64,000 bases of DNA from Gautieria morchelliformis. Taxonomy: Eukaryota > Basidiomycota > Agaricomycetes > Gomphales > Gomphaceae. Under the pieces are notes generated by a model. The model was given only the letters and a program-made list of their open reading frames with translations, ran no database searches and was not told the origin of the DNA. Where the stretch lies: positions 1 to 64,000 of the forward strand of contig WHVA01000008.1 of the NCBI GenBank assembly GCA_015179125.1, given 5' to 3'. The stretch's first letter is position 1. Each line of letters begins with the position of its first letter. A program made the position numbers and the translations under genes. Shown here in pieces: positions 23,228 to 33,842 of this stretch.

Positions 23228-23584
23228 ATGGTGCAGTGGATAAGTACTCACATCATGCAAGCAATCTCAGGGACAATGTCCGTGGAGCTACAGGGGATAA
23301 GGGATGAGCTAGCAGTTTTGCAACAGGCAAATTCGAAACTTACCGCTGTAAGCACAAGCGACCGAAGCGAGTCTGCTTATTCTTCGAGGGGGTTCCGTAG
23401 TCGGGGTCACCGAGGCAAGCGAGTGGCAAGAGGACCGGCACGAAATGCAGATGACAACATGTGGGATACTGAGAGTCAGCCAGGAGATTGGGAAGTTATG
23501 AAAGAGAGAGGGCTCACTGGGCAATATAAAACTTTCAAGAAGGAAATCCTGGTGAGCTTCAGCATGCCTGAATGCCAGTGGTAG
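23228..23584 (+). CDS. Unknown short protein
   Basis: Begins MVQWISTHIMQAISGTM, then a short coiled-coil-like helix (IRDELAVLQQANSKL) and an Arg/Gly-rich stretch (RGFRSRGHRGKRVARG). It may be the next exon of the preceding gene. A GT in ILVSFS near 23551 could start an intron, so the C-terminus is uncertain. Confidence 0.35.
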   Translation: MVQWISTHIMQAISGTMSVELQGIRDELAVLQQANSKLTAVSTSDRSESAYSSRGFRSRGHRGKRVARGPARNADDNMWDTESQPGDWEVMKERGLTGQYKTFKKEILVSFSMPECQW

Positions 23585-23763
23585 ATGTCCTTATACATAC
23601 TCCATCAATGCATGATAACATCGATTCAAATCTTGATCTCGTCCTTAAACGTGGTAAAAACAGCCTTGATCGCATCTGAAAGGTGCCGTTGAAGTATTAA
23701 TGTATTCATCGACTGATCCAGTGAGACTGGAGCCATGTTGTCATCGGATGACACACATGCGAA

Positions 23764-24044
23764 CGGGGGCAGGAACATGAGGCGTGTGGGCATGGTCATC
23801 GAGTATGGGGCTCAATGTCCGGGAGAAGCTCCCATTCCCCGTGAGTAAGGCATGAGAAAAATTGTTAGATGGCAACATGTAGATATGTATATACATACTT
23901 TTGAGATGTTTACTTACTGCACTATGAATGGACAAGTTGAGTTTGATATGGGAGGTTCAAGCAGGAGGCATATTAAAAAAAGCGGGAGGTTTTGGAGCTA
24001 TGTAAATTCACCGGTTGAGCTCACTGCATGCGATGACGGCGACA
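23764..24044. repeat. Inverted repeat arm, right (about 280 bp)
   Basis: Reverse complement of 20070-20352, ending GGCGACA at 24044. No target-site duplication is visible outside the two ends (TGGCA left, GTGGT right). Confidence 0.9.
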
Positions 24045-24271
24045 GTGGTTGATGCGACGCGGCGTTGCTGTAGACGGTCACGTGAACAGTTGAGCTGCAC
24101 TCGAGACGCTGGATGTGGTTCCAACAGGTAGGACAGGTGTCAATAGCTCACCCACAGTCAGTCTTATTTTGTAGCTAAGTAAGAATTATGTGTAGTATTA
24201 TTCGTAGTACTGGCCCTCTCTGCAAAACATACCTACTTAGCCTCTGCAACCCGGCTGGTTACCCTAGCTAA

Positions 24272-24532
24272 TATTGGAGCTGTACTACTGTGAGCTCAGA
24301 TGTTCAGAGGTGCGTGAACGGCTGTATTATTACCTGTACTACTGTAAGCTGTAGTGATGGTGTGTAAGTGAGAAGAGTAGTAGGCGAGTGAGTAGGATGA
24401 TTCTTACCTCAGACGTTCAGAGGTGCGTGAATGGCTGAGGAAAGGTGCGAATATCGGGGTTTGAATGGGAAGTACTAACACGTCAGTGGGTCCATGTAAA
24501 CACGTATGGTATATGACATCGATACTCCAACA
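24272..24532 (-). repeat. Copia 3' LTR (261 bp)
   Basis: Matches the other LTR closely but has about 63 extra bases (around 24288-24351) containing a second, diverged copy of an internal motif (TCAGAGGTGCGTGAA). Confidence 0.93.
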
Positions 24533-24561
24533 CTCCCCCTCAATGGAAGGAGCGGTACAGG

Positions 24562-25831
24562 TCAAGTATTTGAATGGAGACCGAGGAGCTTCCTCAGTTT
24601 GTCATGTGCAGGTCTGGGCAAGGCTTTCATCATGATGTCGGTGATCATGTTTGAGGTTGGTACATGGTGGAACTCAATCTCTTTGTTGCATACACACTCC
24701 CAAATGTAGTGGTGCTGGACGTCAAAGTGTTTGGACCTGGCGTGGTAAGAAGGGTCTTTTAAGATTGAGATCGTACCAATGTTATCGCTTTGGATGCATG
24801 TAGGGGAGTCTTGCTTGTGACCTAGGAGTTCGAGGAGATTCGGTAGCCAGATGGCCCCTTTCGAGGCACGGCATGCAGAGGAGTACTCTGCTTCACAACT
24901 GGAAGTTGTTACTGATGCTTGTTTCTTAGAACACCAAGTGATAGCTCCACAGCCAAGGAAGAAGGCATAACCCGATGTAGACCTCCTGCTGTCCCCGTCA
25001 GAGGCACAATTGGAGTCAGCGGAGCCCGTGAGGGTGATGTGCGGAGATGTGCCACCTAGGACTAGACAAAGGGAACAAGTGGTGTTAAGGTACATGAGGA
25101 CGTTTTTTACAGCGCTCCAGTGAGGTTCCCCAGGGTTAGTTGAGAACTGGGAGAGATGATTGATGGAGAAGGTGATGTTGGGTCTCGTGCACATGGATGC
25201 ATACATCATGGAGCCTATGGCCGCACGATATGGTATCCTCGACATGGCGGTGACTTCATCTGGAGTCAATGGAGATTGATTGGGGGAGAGGTCTTTGGTA
25301 GTTGTATTAAGTGGTGTCCACACGGGGTAAGCTGTGTCGAGATGGAATCGTTTGACTATTCGTTCAATGTATGCAGTTTGGCTAAGAGATATGGTTCTTG
25401 CAATGCGATCCCAGGTGATATTGATACCTAGCATCCACCTAATGTCACCAAGGTCTGTAATGTCAATGTCGGAGCGTAGGTCAGACGATTGAGTCCAATT
25501 CAGCTGTGCTGCTAGCGGCAGCTGCCATGTTGTCTGTATGAATTACAACCAATGATTTTCCATTTTTGGTGGATCAGGTGTATACGCAGTGGTCAACAGG
25601 ATTGCGAATGAAGTTGTTGGAGGTCATCGCTCTGTCCAGGGTTTTGTTCCACTGGCAGTTGGACTGTTTGAGCCCGTATAGTCCTTTTCTCAGGTGGCAG
25701 ACGTGATCTTCCATTCCCTTAGCAATACTACCTTCAGCTTGCTCCATGTATATCTCTTCATCAAGGTGGGAGTGGAGGTACGCGGTGTCATGGTAGTCTT
25801 GACCGGCAATCTGTGTGAAGCCCTTTGCCAC
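24562..25831 (-). pseudogene. Copia reverse transcriptase and RNase H
   Basis: From 25831: AKGFTQIAGQDYHDT runs straight into AYLHSHLDEEIYMEQAEG, so the segment normally between (front of the RT palm) is deleted. VCHLRKGLYGLKQ follows. A stop and frameshift lie near 25520-25560, where the catalytic YVDD would be; HTDN is seen in one frame. From 25434 an open frame covers the RT end and RNase H with LSQTAYIERIVKRF, ADSNCASDGDSRRSTSGY, SSCEAEYSSACRA and KHFDVQHHYIWE. Confidence 0.9.
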
Positions 25832-26312
25832 GATGCAGACCTTCAGCTTGGCTATCTTCCCAGACTTGTCACACTTTATGTGGCAGATGGTCTTACTTTT
25901 GATAACCCTTTTTCCGGCAGGGACAGAGCTTCATGGGACGAGGTCCCAAACGTGGTGTCTTGTCATGGATTCTAATTCTGAATCCATGCCAAGCTGCCAT
26001 ATCGGTCCATTAGGACCCATGAGCGCCTCGGTGAACGAGGCAGGGTCTTCCTCCTCATGCACAATGCCGGCTAATGCCATATCTTCAATGAGTTGACCTC
26101 AAACTCCACATCTTTCTTAGTGGCACATGCGAGTTGGGCCAGAGTGCTGGCAGAGGTTATATTGGCAACTGTTTGTTCAGTGCGGCTGGTGTATGGTAAG
26201 TTTCACATGGCCGCGCCAGCGGCGGAGGGTTTGGGGGTGCATGAGGATCGACATGGATTGTCAAGAGCGGGGATACCTGGGCTTGGTGGATGACCAGGTG
26301 CGGTGATGTTGT

Positions 26313-27525
26313 TTATTCCATCATCTTCATCTTCTGATGCTCCCCATCTGTATTTCCTGCTTCATCTTGTGCCGTAGTGTCATGTGGTGCATTTTTATTA
26401 CCCTCTTCATCATCGGCCTCACCGACACCGTCATTACCGACTACAAGGCCAGGGTGCAGCGACCGTGGAGTGCTACCTTGCGACTCGATGAAGGTCACAT
26501 TCTGTGAAGTGATGATTTGGCCGGTTGTACGGTTATAGCATTGGTAGGCTTTAGATATCAATGAGTAGCCGACGAGGACATATTCTACTGATCGGTTATA
26601 GATCTTGGCAGTGTGATGGTTCTGGATTAATACGAAGGCTCTGCAGCCAATTTCCCGTAAGTGGGAGAGATCATGTTTCTCACCAGTCCAGGCCTCATAG
26701 GGTGTCTTATCATCAAGCGCTCTTGTGAGGGTTCGGTTTTTGAGATATACCGCAGTCATTACGCATTCGCCCCACAAGCTGGGGGGAGGTTTGCATCTGA
26801 TCTAATTGTTCACACTCTGGACATAAGTGTACGGTGGGTTCGTTCAACGATTCCGTTCTCAGCAGAGGTATATGGTGCAGTGACGAGGTGTTGAATGCCA
26901 TGGTCATGGAGGTACCTTTCGTAGAGCTTAGAAGTATACTCTCCTCCATTGTCCGTAATAAATTTTCTTATGGAGCGGTTAGATTGGCATTCGACGAGAG
27001 TTTGCCATTCAGTAAACGCGGCGAGCGCATCACTTTTTCTGGCAAGGAGATATGTCCAGGTGTGTCTGGAATGGTTGTCTACGAAGTTAAGGGCGTAAAA
27101 TTTACTGCCGGCGGGTACATCCTCAGGCCCGGTGATATCGGAAAAGACAACATCAAGAACACCCTCTGCCCTCTTTCCTTCACGTATCTTTGGTACAGGT
27201 GTTTTGGCCTGTTTCCAGAGGATACAGTGATCGCAAATTGGCGGAACGGAGGAAAGGTCAGTGGGCATACCTGTGGCCATACTCTTCTTTGCCATAGTAA
27301 TGATAGACTGATAATTCACGTGGCCAAGTCGCTTGTGCCATGTTTCGAGGCTAGCTGGGGCTCTCGCAAGGTTAGCATAGGCTTGAGTGGAGGATGTGGT
27401 GGGAACATAGTATAAGCCCCCAGATGCTCTTGTGCCTCTAAGCATTTCCTTCTTTTGCTGGTCATAGACACGGCACTGGTCTTTGGAGAAGATCGAGAGG
27501 TAATCGTCGTCATCCGCGAGTTTGC
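26313..27525 (-). pseudogene. Copia integrase
   Basis: GAG_pre-integrase motif (WHKRLGHVNYQSI, then CDHCILWKQ), then the DDE core: VFSDITGPEDV, FITDNGGEYTS and ENGIVERTHRTLMSR. An in-frame TGA right after LMSRV (near 26808) and a one-base difference in a C run near 26786 break the frame before SLWGECVMTAVYLKNR. The C-terminal part ends at 26313. Confidence 0.92.
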
Positions 27526-28803
27526 CTACCGATATGAGCCTGATAGTGGTGTCTGGTACATATAGAGGACGTTGTGGAGGGTGAGGGCTTTCCCGCTCAG
27601 CGTGATCATAGAGACATCTCCCATACCGATGGCTTCCACAATCGACCCATTCATCCCTTTGATGGGACGAGGTGCAATTGGTGCAATTCTGGTGAAGTCA
27701 TGTTTGCAGGGAATGCAGTGGATAGATGCGCCAGAGTCTAGGAAACGAGGGATGGTATCCATCGACATAAACGTTTGATCTGGTTGTCCCATGCTATGCT
27801 TATGCGCCAACCAATCAATACTACACACAGGGTCGCTTTTGTCCATGCACACAAATGACCGGTCATTGTCATGGAAGCGATCACTTGGCTGGTAAAATGA
27901 TATCGGACGTGAGGTCAGTGCAGTTTTTATGGCAATGTTGGCAGATTCAGACTTATGCTCCCCCGCGACATTGGCATCGGTAGCAGCGGCAAGGGCGGCA
28001 TCTTTCTCCTTCTTTGCACAGGCTCGAGGGCCACCACCCTCATCACCCCCGCCAGGACACCTGCACTTCTCTTTCATGTGGCCAGGTTTGCTGCAGTTAG
28101 CGCAAATAGCTCTGGGCGGCTTCTTCGAGGAAATGGCAGCTAAGGCTTCTTCCGCAGCGACAGCCTGGTTTGCATGGCGGACTTTAGAGGCCTCGAAGTG
28201 CAAGTGTGCCTTGAGGCCGTCAAAGGAAATGCCGTCTTTGGTGGAGGTAAGAATACCCTCGAGCTGTTCGCAGATGGGAGTGAAGAATTCATGAGAGAGG
28301 GCATTGAGGCAGATCATAATCATCCAATCATCCTCCTTGATGGGCCCGGCGGTGAACATGTCCTTCATCATGTGTTCAAGGGCGAGGAGTGTGACATCGA
28401 TGTCGATGCCAGGGACGAAGCGAGTAGAGAGAGCACGTTTCAGCAGAGACACTTGGTGCATCGGACCAAGCATAGAGAAGGAGTCATGGATCTTCTTCCA
28501 CGTGTCAGCGGCAGTGGTGCTATCAGTGATGACATGGTGCAGTGAAGAGTCCATCATGAGCTGGATAGTAAAGATAAGTGTGGTGTTCTTCGCAGTCCAA
28601 AGCGCTTTCTCAGATGGGTGCGTGTCAGGAGGAGGGATCAAAGAGGGGTCGTTCTTGTCGATGTATTTCCAGAGACCACTTGTAGCGAGGAGGGCCTTCG
28701 CTTCACTAGCCCACAAGGTGTAGTTCTCACCCCCCAAGAGGAGCTTAGACATCTTCGGTCTAGCCCAGTTCTTGGAGATAAAAGAGGTGATCGACGAGGT
28801 CAT
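27526..28803 (-). CDS. Copia gag and protease (open frame)
   Basis: A 425-residue open frame. Gag (KLLLGGENYTLWASEAKALL) is followed by a zinc knuckle CANCSKPGHMKEKC and the protease motif FLDSGASIHC with catalytic DSG. After HNVLY a two-base AT insertion shifts the frame near 27556, separating it from integrase. The sequence between ATG 28803 and the 5' LTR is the leader, where GGTTATGGACCAACTG next to the LTR is a possible primer site. Confidence 0.9.
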   Translation of the reverse strand: MTSSITSFISKNWARPKMSKLLLGGENYTLWASEAKALLATSGLWKYIDKNDPSLIPPPDTHPSEKALWTAKNTTLIFTIQLMMDSSLHHVITDSTTAADTWKKIHDSFSMLGPMHQVSLLKRALSTRFVPGIDIDVTLLALEHMMKDMFTAGPIKEDDWMIMICLNALSHEFFTPICEQLEGILTSTKDGISFDGLKAHLHFEASKVRHANQAVAAEEALAAISSKKPPRAICANCSKPGHMKEKCRCPGGGDEGGGPRACAKKEKDAALAAATDANVAGEHKSESANIAIKTALTSRPISFYQPSDRFHDNDRSFVCMDKSDPVCSIDWLAHKHSMGQPDQTFMSMDTIPRFLDSGASIHCIPCKHDFTRIAPIAPRPIKGMNGSIVEAIGMGDVSMITLSGKALTLHNVLYMYQTPLSGSYR

Positions 28804-28925
28804 GATGGGGTTAGGAAAAAACGAGTGTATGTGTCGGTGACAAGAAGTACTTCAAATTCTCTTAGGATATCTGCACGAAGGATGCTTCACAGGAGTATTA
28901 GTAGTGCAGCAGTTGGTCCATAACC

Positions 28926-29123
28926 TATTGGAGCTGTACTACAGGTGATGGTGTGTAAGTGAGAAGAGTAGTAGGCGAGCGAGTAGGATGATTCTTACCT
29001 CAGACGTTCAGAGGTGCGTGAATGGCTGAGGAAAGGTGCGAATATCGGGGTTTGAATGGGAAGTACTAACACGTCAGTGGGTCCATGTAGACACATATGG
29101 TATATGACATCGATACTCCAACA
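28926..29123 (-). repeat. Copia 5' LTR (198 bp)
   Basis: The coding strand reads out of this LTR into gag. Shorter than its partner by about 63 bp, probably by deletion between short repeats (TGTACTAC). Confidence 0.93.
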
Positions 29124-29254
29124 GCTAAGATGGTATGACTAACCGGGCACTACAGGTGCCGAACTGAACTGAGTGCCTCAATTCTTACAGTTCGGTTCGT
29201 TGCAAAAAAAACCGGAACGACCTTTTGCACAAACGAAAACTTTTGCACAAACGA

Positions 29255-30090
29255 AGACCGAACGAACCGAACGAACCGAACGAACCGAACGAACCGAACG
29301 AAGACCGAACGAACCGAACGAAGACCGAACGAAACGAACGAAGACCGAACGAACCGAACGAAGACCGAACGAAACGAACGAAGACCGAACGAAACGAACG
29401 AAACGAACGAAACGAACGAAACGAACGAAACGAACGAAACGAACGAAACGAACGAAACGAACGAAACGAACGAAACGAACGAAACGAACGAAACGAACGA
29501 AACGAACGAAACGAACGAAACGAACGAAACGAACGAAACGAACGAAACGAACGAAACGAACGAAACGAACGAAACGAACGAAACGAACGAAACGAACGAA
29601 ACGAACGAAACGAACGAAACGAACGAAACGAACGAAACGAACGAAACGAACGAAACGAACGAAACGAACGAAACGAACGAAACGAACGAAACGAACGAAA
29701 CGAACGAAACGAACGAAACGAACGAAACGAACGAAACAAACAAACAAACCAAACAAACCAAACAAACCAAACAAACCAAACAAACCAAACAAACCAAACA
29801 AACCAAACAAACCAAACAAACCAAACAAACCAAACAAACCAAACAAACCAAACAAACCAAACAAACCAAACAAACCAAACAAACCAAACAAACCAAACAA
29901 ACCAAACAAACCAAACAAACCAAACAAACCAAACAAACCAAACAAACCAAACAAACCAAACAAACCAAACAAACCAAACAAACCAAACAAACCAAACAAA
30001 CCAAACAAACCAAACAAACCAAACAAACCAAACAAACCAAACAAACCAAACAAACCAAACAAACCAAACAAACCAAACAAACCAAACAAA
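29255..30090 (+). repeat. 9-bp minisatellite in three blocks
   Basis: About 29255-29395 is a mixed block of CGAACCGAA units with CGAAGAC interruptions. About 29392-29737 is some 38 copies of CGAAACGAA. About 29742-30090 is some 39 copies of CAAACCAAA. The unit is 9 bp and stop-free in most frames, so long false frames appear on both strands. The last block equals the first with each CG turned into CA. Just left, at 29191, GTTCGGTTCG is an inverted unit. Confidence 0.97.
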
Positions 30091-30108
30091 GAATTGAGCA
30101 GCACTAAT

Positions 30109-30397
30109 GCGGACGTTGCACACAGGTTAGTGTTGCCGTCATTTGAGGAGCGCTGTCTTACCGAGCTTCACCACTTCAGCGTAAGACTCATTACTTCCAG
30201 CGACAGATCCGCAGCGCCAATGAGCCAATGACTGTGAGTTAGTAACCGCTCGCTCTGGGGTACTCTTGACATTTTCCCTGATTTTTTAGACTTTTCTTAC
30301 GTATGTATTTTTTCACTGCCATTGTCCTCACATCAGAATAATCTCATGCGTGTCTGACAGCTGTACCAACTGCGGGAACAAGTGGAAGTTCTCTTAA
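30109..30397 (+). pseudogene. TFIIS zinc-ribbon fragment, second copy
   Basis: Begins inside the exon ending GRCRQ, right after the minisatellite, and carries the last three exons of the TFIIS-like fragment at 14829-15116, inverted. The penultimate exon reads TFLT, not TFVT, and its intron starts with canonical GTATGT. Stop at 30395-30397. Nothing upstream could supply a start. Confidence 0.8.
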
Positions 30398-31571
30398 TCT
30401 GTACCGCCTATTCCCCTCCATGCTTAGCCCCCGATGTGTGTCCTATCCAATCATTCCATTTGGTAGGTTTGTCTGTGAGGGTTTAGCTCTCGTTGCTCTG
30501 CACGTGTAGTTCAAGATGTCGTGTCATATGATTATTTTGATACCCCTCAGTTCTTATCTTACAGAGTTCTTGATGTTCTTCAATTGAACCGTGTTTCCAA
30601 CGTCCTTGCTCCTGTAGTGCCTCCTGTCTTCTCACCCTCTCGTTGCCTCACTGCACTTTGCGAACGTAGGTGAATCTGCCCCGGTCACGTCCAATTTCTT
30701 AGTCCGAGGCATTTATGAGGCCGGTTTAGATTTCCTGCATGAGCAGCGGGACTTCGAAATTGCTGCATGTCATCGCTACTCACCTGCTTTCGGGTGCGAT
30801 CTCCTCCCTGGCATATACAGCACACCTGGCGGTGTGGTTCCCACAGCACTCGGGCAAATTTCGCCTTACCAACCATCTCAGCGCGGGACCTCACGCACCC
30901 CAACTCTTGGACCGTGCGTGATGGCTCTAGCGTCCGCTTTGGCAACCTCCAAGATTTTCGGACCGATCCTGCACAACGTTCACAAGCACCATGAGCACGC
31001 TCCTATCTGGCTTTTCAAAGACGACGTATCGGGCGCGTATCGTTGTTGGCCGGTGCACCCCGATCATGCTGGAACTTCAAGTGAATCCCACGTGAGGTGT
31101 CTCGCAAGCACTGCCTTCGGTACAGTATGAATGACGGTTGAAGGCCTCTCCAATTGATGATTCGTTCCATCGTCGAATTGTTTGGCATTGTCCCGAGCAC
31201 AGAGAAAAATTCTAAGCAGCAGAACAAGGGATTGACTGCGCCTGAACTGCAGTTAATAGTAGAGTGGAATGATACCCGTGACTTAAAATGGTTGAGAGTT
31301 CCCGCAAGAACTTGCAGGTATATTAACTATACATTCTTTGCTGTATCCAATGCTCTATCTCTGTAATCTGTTGGCATTTTGAACTTCTTAGCTTGGTACA
31401 TCACCTACTGGATCACGTATACATGGATGGAAGATGCCGTGCTTCATCGCAGAAAGATCAGTTACCGATACCGTTTGACAGGAGTCCCAAGCGGACAACT
31501 GGAGAACCACCCTTTGAATGAGGCCGCAAAATCTGCAAGAATATAGGCCTTCTTGAGCGGATCAAGCGAAC
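30110..31571. repeat. Long inverted repeat, right arm
   Basis: Reverse complement of 13670-15116 with scattered substitutions and small indels. Starts immediately after the 9-bp minisatellite and ends shortly before a MITE-like element. Confidence 0.9.
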
Positions 31572-31603
31572 AATAACTAGACAGACACTGCAGAAAGCGC
31601 CGG

Positions 31604-31829
31604 CACCTAAAAATCAGATGAAACGGAACTTGATTTTCAGTACAAAACCAGCTAAAAATCAGTACTTGAGCACTGATTTTTAGCTCCCAAAGCGTTCCCG
31701 GCCCCTTCGACCATGAACTGATTTCTAGTAGTGAAAATGTCCCACTTTGTACTGTTTTTTAGCTCAAAAAGAACTGAATTCCAGCTTGTTTAGCACTAAT
31801 AAACAGTACATTCAAAACTAATTTTTAGG
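31604..31829. mobile_element. MITE-like element, about 226 bp
   Basis: Short terminal inverted repeats: CCTAAAAATCAG at the left and CTAATTTTTAGG at the right, with further copies of CTGATTTTTAG and AAAATCAGTAC inside. AT-rich and non-coding. Target duplication not clear. Confidence 0.5.
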
Positions 31830-32429
31830 GACATTTATTATTGCCTAGCGAGCGGATATGAATGGGTACCGGATGGAAACAGGACGGAAACACTGAGATA
31901 TGCAGCCACAATGAACTGAAGTATGAGCTGGCACAGTGCCTGACAGGACTGGTAACAAATCGACCCACAGGAATTCCGGCGTCCATTTGAGGGAATATGT
32001 GGGAAACCCCTGCGAGTACGAGTGGCATTGCATCCATCAGCCGAAGGTCTTGGAGACAGCATTAAGCGCGAAGGTGGGTCCCCAGTCGAGGTAGCCACGG
32101 ATGAATTTGTGGCCTCTGGACGAGGGGAAGACAGCAAGGGCAGACAAGAGAGGCGGTGTCGAACTCAACACTGAGCAGGAGAGGAATCAGGGGTGGACGC
32201 ACTGCGCAGGGTACTGTGGGCCATTTCCTTGATATACAACGACGCAGGTGAGTGACGGTGCAAATAGATAGGAGCTGCGTACGTCAATTTCGCCTGAGAG
32301 TAGAACATCGTATAGGAAGGGACATCCACACACACGACACTACAAGCCGAGCGCTCCTCTTGAGCGAGGTGCGCTGTGAGTCCGCGTCGCCGTCCGACGG
32401 CGCGCACTGGGGCTCCCCCTCCGCACCCG
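31830..32429. other. Stretch without a recognised gene
   Basis: Several short open frames on the minus strand; none recognised. Confidence 0.35.
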
Positions 32430-33250
32430 CGCCGTTCGTGCGCTCGTGAGTATTTGTCATGGGGTCGTGTGGTGTTGCTGTGGGCCCTGTCATGTCATCA
32501 GGTGTCCGCGTGGCTGCGTCTTGAGTCCTCGACGCCTGTGCCGCCACTGTCCCCCTCCTCACCATCTCTCTGTGACTCATTCCCATCCCCCTCGTCTCCC
32601 TTTCCCTTGGCCCCTTGTTACTCGTCTCCTGGGCCTGCTTCACGGCGTTTTTCGTCGGTGCTGTGGGCTCGCGAGTCGTCGTGGCGGTCATGGCGATGAG
32701 GGTGTGCTTTGCGGGGTCATCTAGGGGTGCTGTGTGGATGGCACTCTGGCTCTCCGGCTCCGTGATCTCGCGTGTCCCTGTTGCATCCTCGTTGGTCTTT
32801 CTGGCCGCTTCTGTCCCTTTTCTGTCCCTATCCCTCTGCCTGGTCCCTGTCTCCTTTGTCCCCATCATCTCGTGGGTCTGTGCTGCGACGTCGTTCGTCT
32901 GTGCCGCTGTCCCGCGCGTCAGCGTGTTCTTGGGTGTTCCCTGCCCTGCGTTGCATCTCTGTGACGCGTCCTCGCGTGTCCCCATCGCCGCGTCGTTCGT
33001 GCACGTCGTGTGCTCACGAGTATCCGTCGCGGGGTTGTGTGGGGATGCCGTGTGGGACTGGGTCATGCTCTGGACCGTCTGTGTAGCTTCGTCCTGTGTC
33101 CTTGCCGCCTCCGCCGTCTCCCCTCTCTGCCTCGTCATGCTCTCCCTTGTCCCGTTCACTCTTCCCTCGTGCTCCCTTGTTCCCATCTCGTTCCTGTTGT
33201 CCCTCGTCACCGTGATCTTGCGGGCCCACGTCGCGGCGTCTTTCGTCTGT
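32430..33250. repeat. Degenerate GC-rich tandem repeat region
   Basis: Recurring pieces such as TCGTTCGTCTGTGCCGCTGT (32891 and, in variant form, 33241) and GTTCGTGC...TCGTGAGTAT (32433 and 32995) show an old repeat array. It produces long frames on both strands with Thr/Arg-rich or Val/Ser-rich text. Confidence 0.65.
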
Positions 33251-33755
33251 GCCGCTGTCGCATAGGCGTAGGCGTCGCTGGGGCCTCCTGCGTGGGCACG
33301 GCGCCCGCGGTCCATTGCAACGTGTCGCTCCCCGTGAGAGTGACGCCACTCCATGGGCGGCCGTCCTCCCAGAAGCCGCTGCCTGTCTGCACCCTCGCGA
33401 GCGCGCCCACGCCCGCGGTGGCGTCCCACGCGGGGCCGGACGGCTCGACCCACCCGGAGCTCTGGAGGTACTTGTGCGTGGGGACGCTGAGGAGCGCGGC
33501 GCCCTGGGTGCCCCAGTCGGCGAAGAGGAGGGCGTGCAGCGCGGCGTGGGCGGACATGGAGCTGAGGAAGGCGGCGGGGGCGATGGTGTGGGCGTAGGGC
33601 TTCCTGCGCGGCGGTCAGTACAAAGTACACGGTGATGCACATGCACAGGCACAGGCGCAGGGGGACGCGGTGGCTTACGAGAAGAACACGACGTCGGCGT
33701 GTTGGATGAGCTGGGCGGCGGCATGGTCCGCGGGGTCAGCGTCCGTGATGACAGG
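33210..33755 (-). pseudogene. PfkB-type sugar kinase (ketohexokinase-like) fragment
   Basis: Two minus-strand exons: DADPADHAAAQLIQHADVVF ending FFS at 33679, then after a GT-AG intron KPYAHTIAPAAFL, HALLFADWGTQGAALLSVP, YLQSSGWVEP and GSGFWEDGRPW. This resembles the middle of fungal ribokinase-family ketohexokinases. The C-terminal catalytic GAGD motif is missing; the sequence runs into the degenerate repeat. The N-terminus is not found either. Confidence 0.5.
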
Positions 33756-33822
33756 GGATGGGGGAGACGACACACCTGCTCGACGCCCGCACAGGTGACT
33801 CCGAGACTGAACACACAGCGGC

Positions 33823-33842
33823 AACAACAACAACAACAACAA
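33823..33842 (+). repeat. (CAA)n microsatellite
   Basis: About six CAA triplets (CAACAACAACAA) in the intron or leader of the sugar-kinase fragment. Confidence 0.9.

Larger units (their letters stand above)
24272..29123 (-). mobile_element. Ty1/copia LTR retrotransposon, complete by structure
   Basis: Two LTRs (24272-24532 and 28926-29123) flank a minus-strand gag-pol. A 5-bp target duplication GCTAA lies at 24267-24271 and 29124-29128. The LTR ends form TGTTGGAG and CTCCAATA on the coding strand. A purine tract (GAGGGGGAG on the minus strand, 24533-24541) adjoins the 3' LTR. Coding parts in order are gag, protease, integrase and reverse transcriptase/RNase H, the correct copia order, but with stops, frameshifts and a deletion in RT, so the copy is dead. 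Confidence 0.95.

Noticed and set aside
20070..24044. Reading TG...CA-like ends of the segment as LTRs
   Set aside because: The two ends are inverted, not direct, repeats, so they cannot be LTRs of one retroelement.
24506..28923. Many plus-strand frames within the copia element
   Set aside because: They are antisense shadows of gag-pol, which is clearly on the minus strand.
29150..30231. Very long open frames (290-352 codons) on both strands
   Set aside because: They are translations of the 9-bp minisatellite, which is stop-free in most frames; four overlapping frames cannot all be genes.
32615..33265. 216-codon plus-strand hydrophobic frame
   Set aside because: Antisense of the same degenerate repeat; no start context, no introns, no family.
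32284..33642. 452-codon minus-strand frame
   Set aside because: Different frame from the kinase-like exons over the same DNA; composition is Arg/Thr-rich and repetitive, caused by the GC-rich degenerate repeats.
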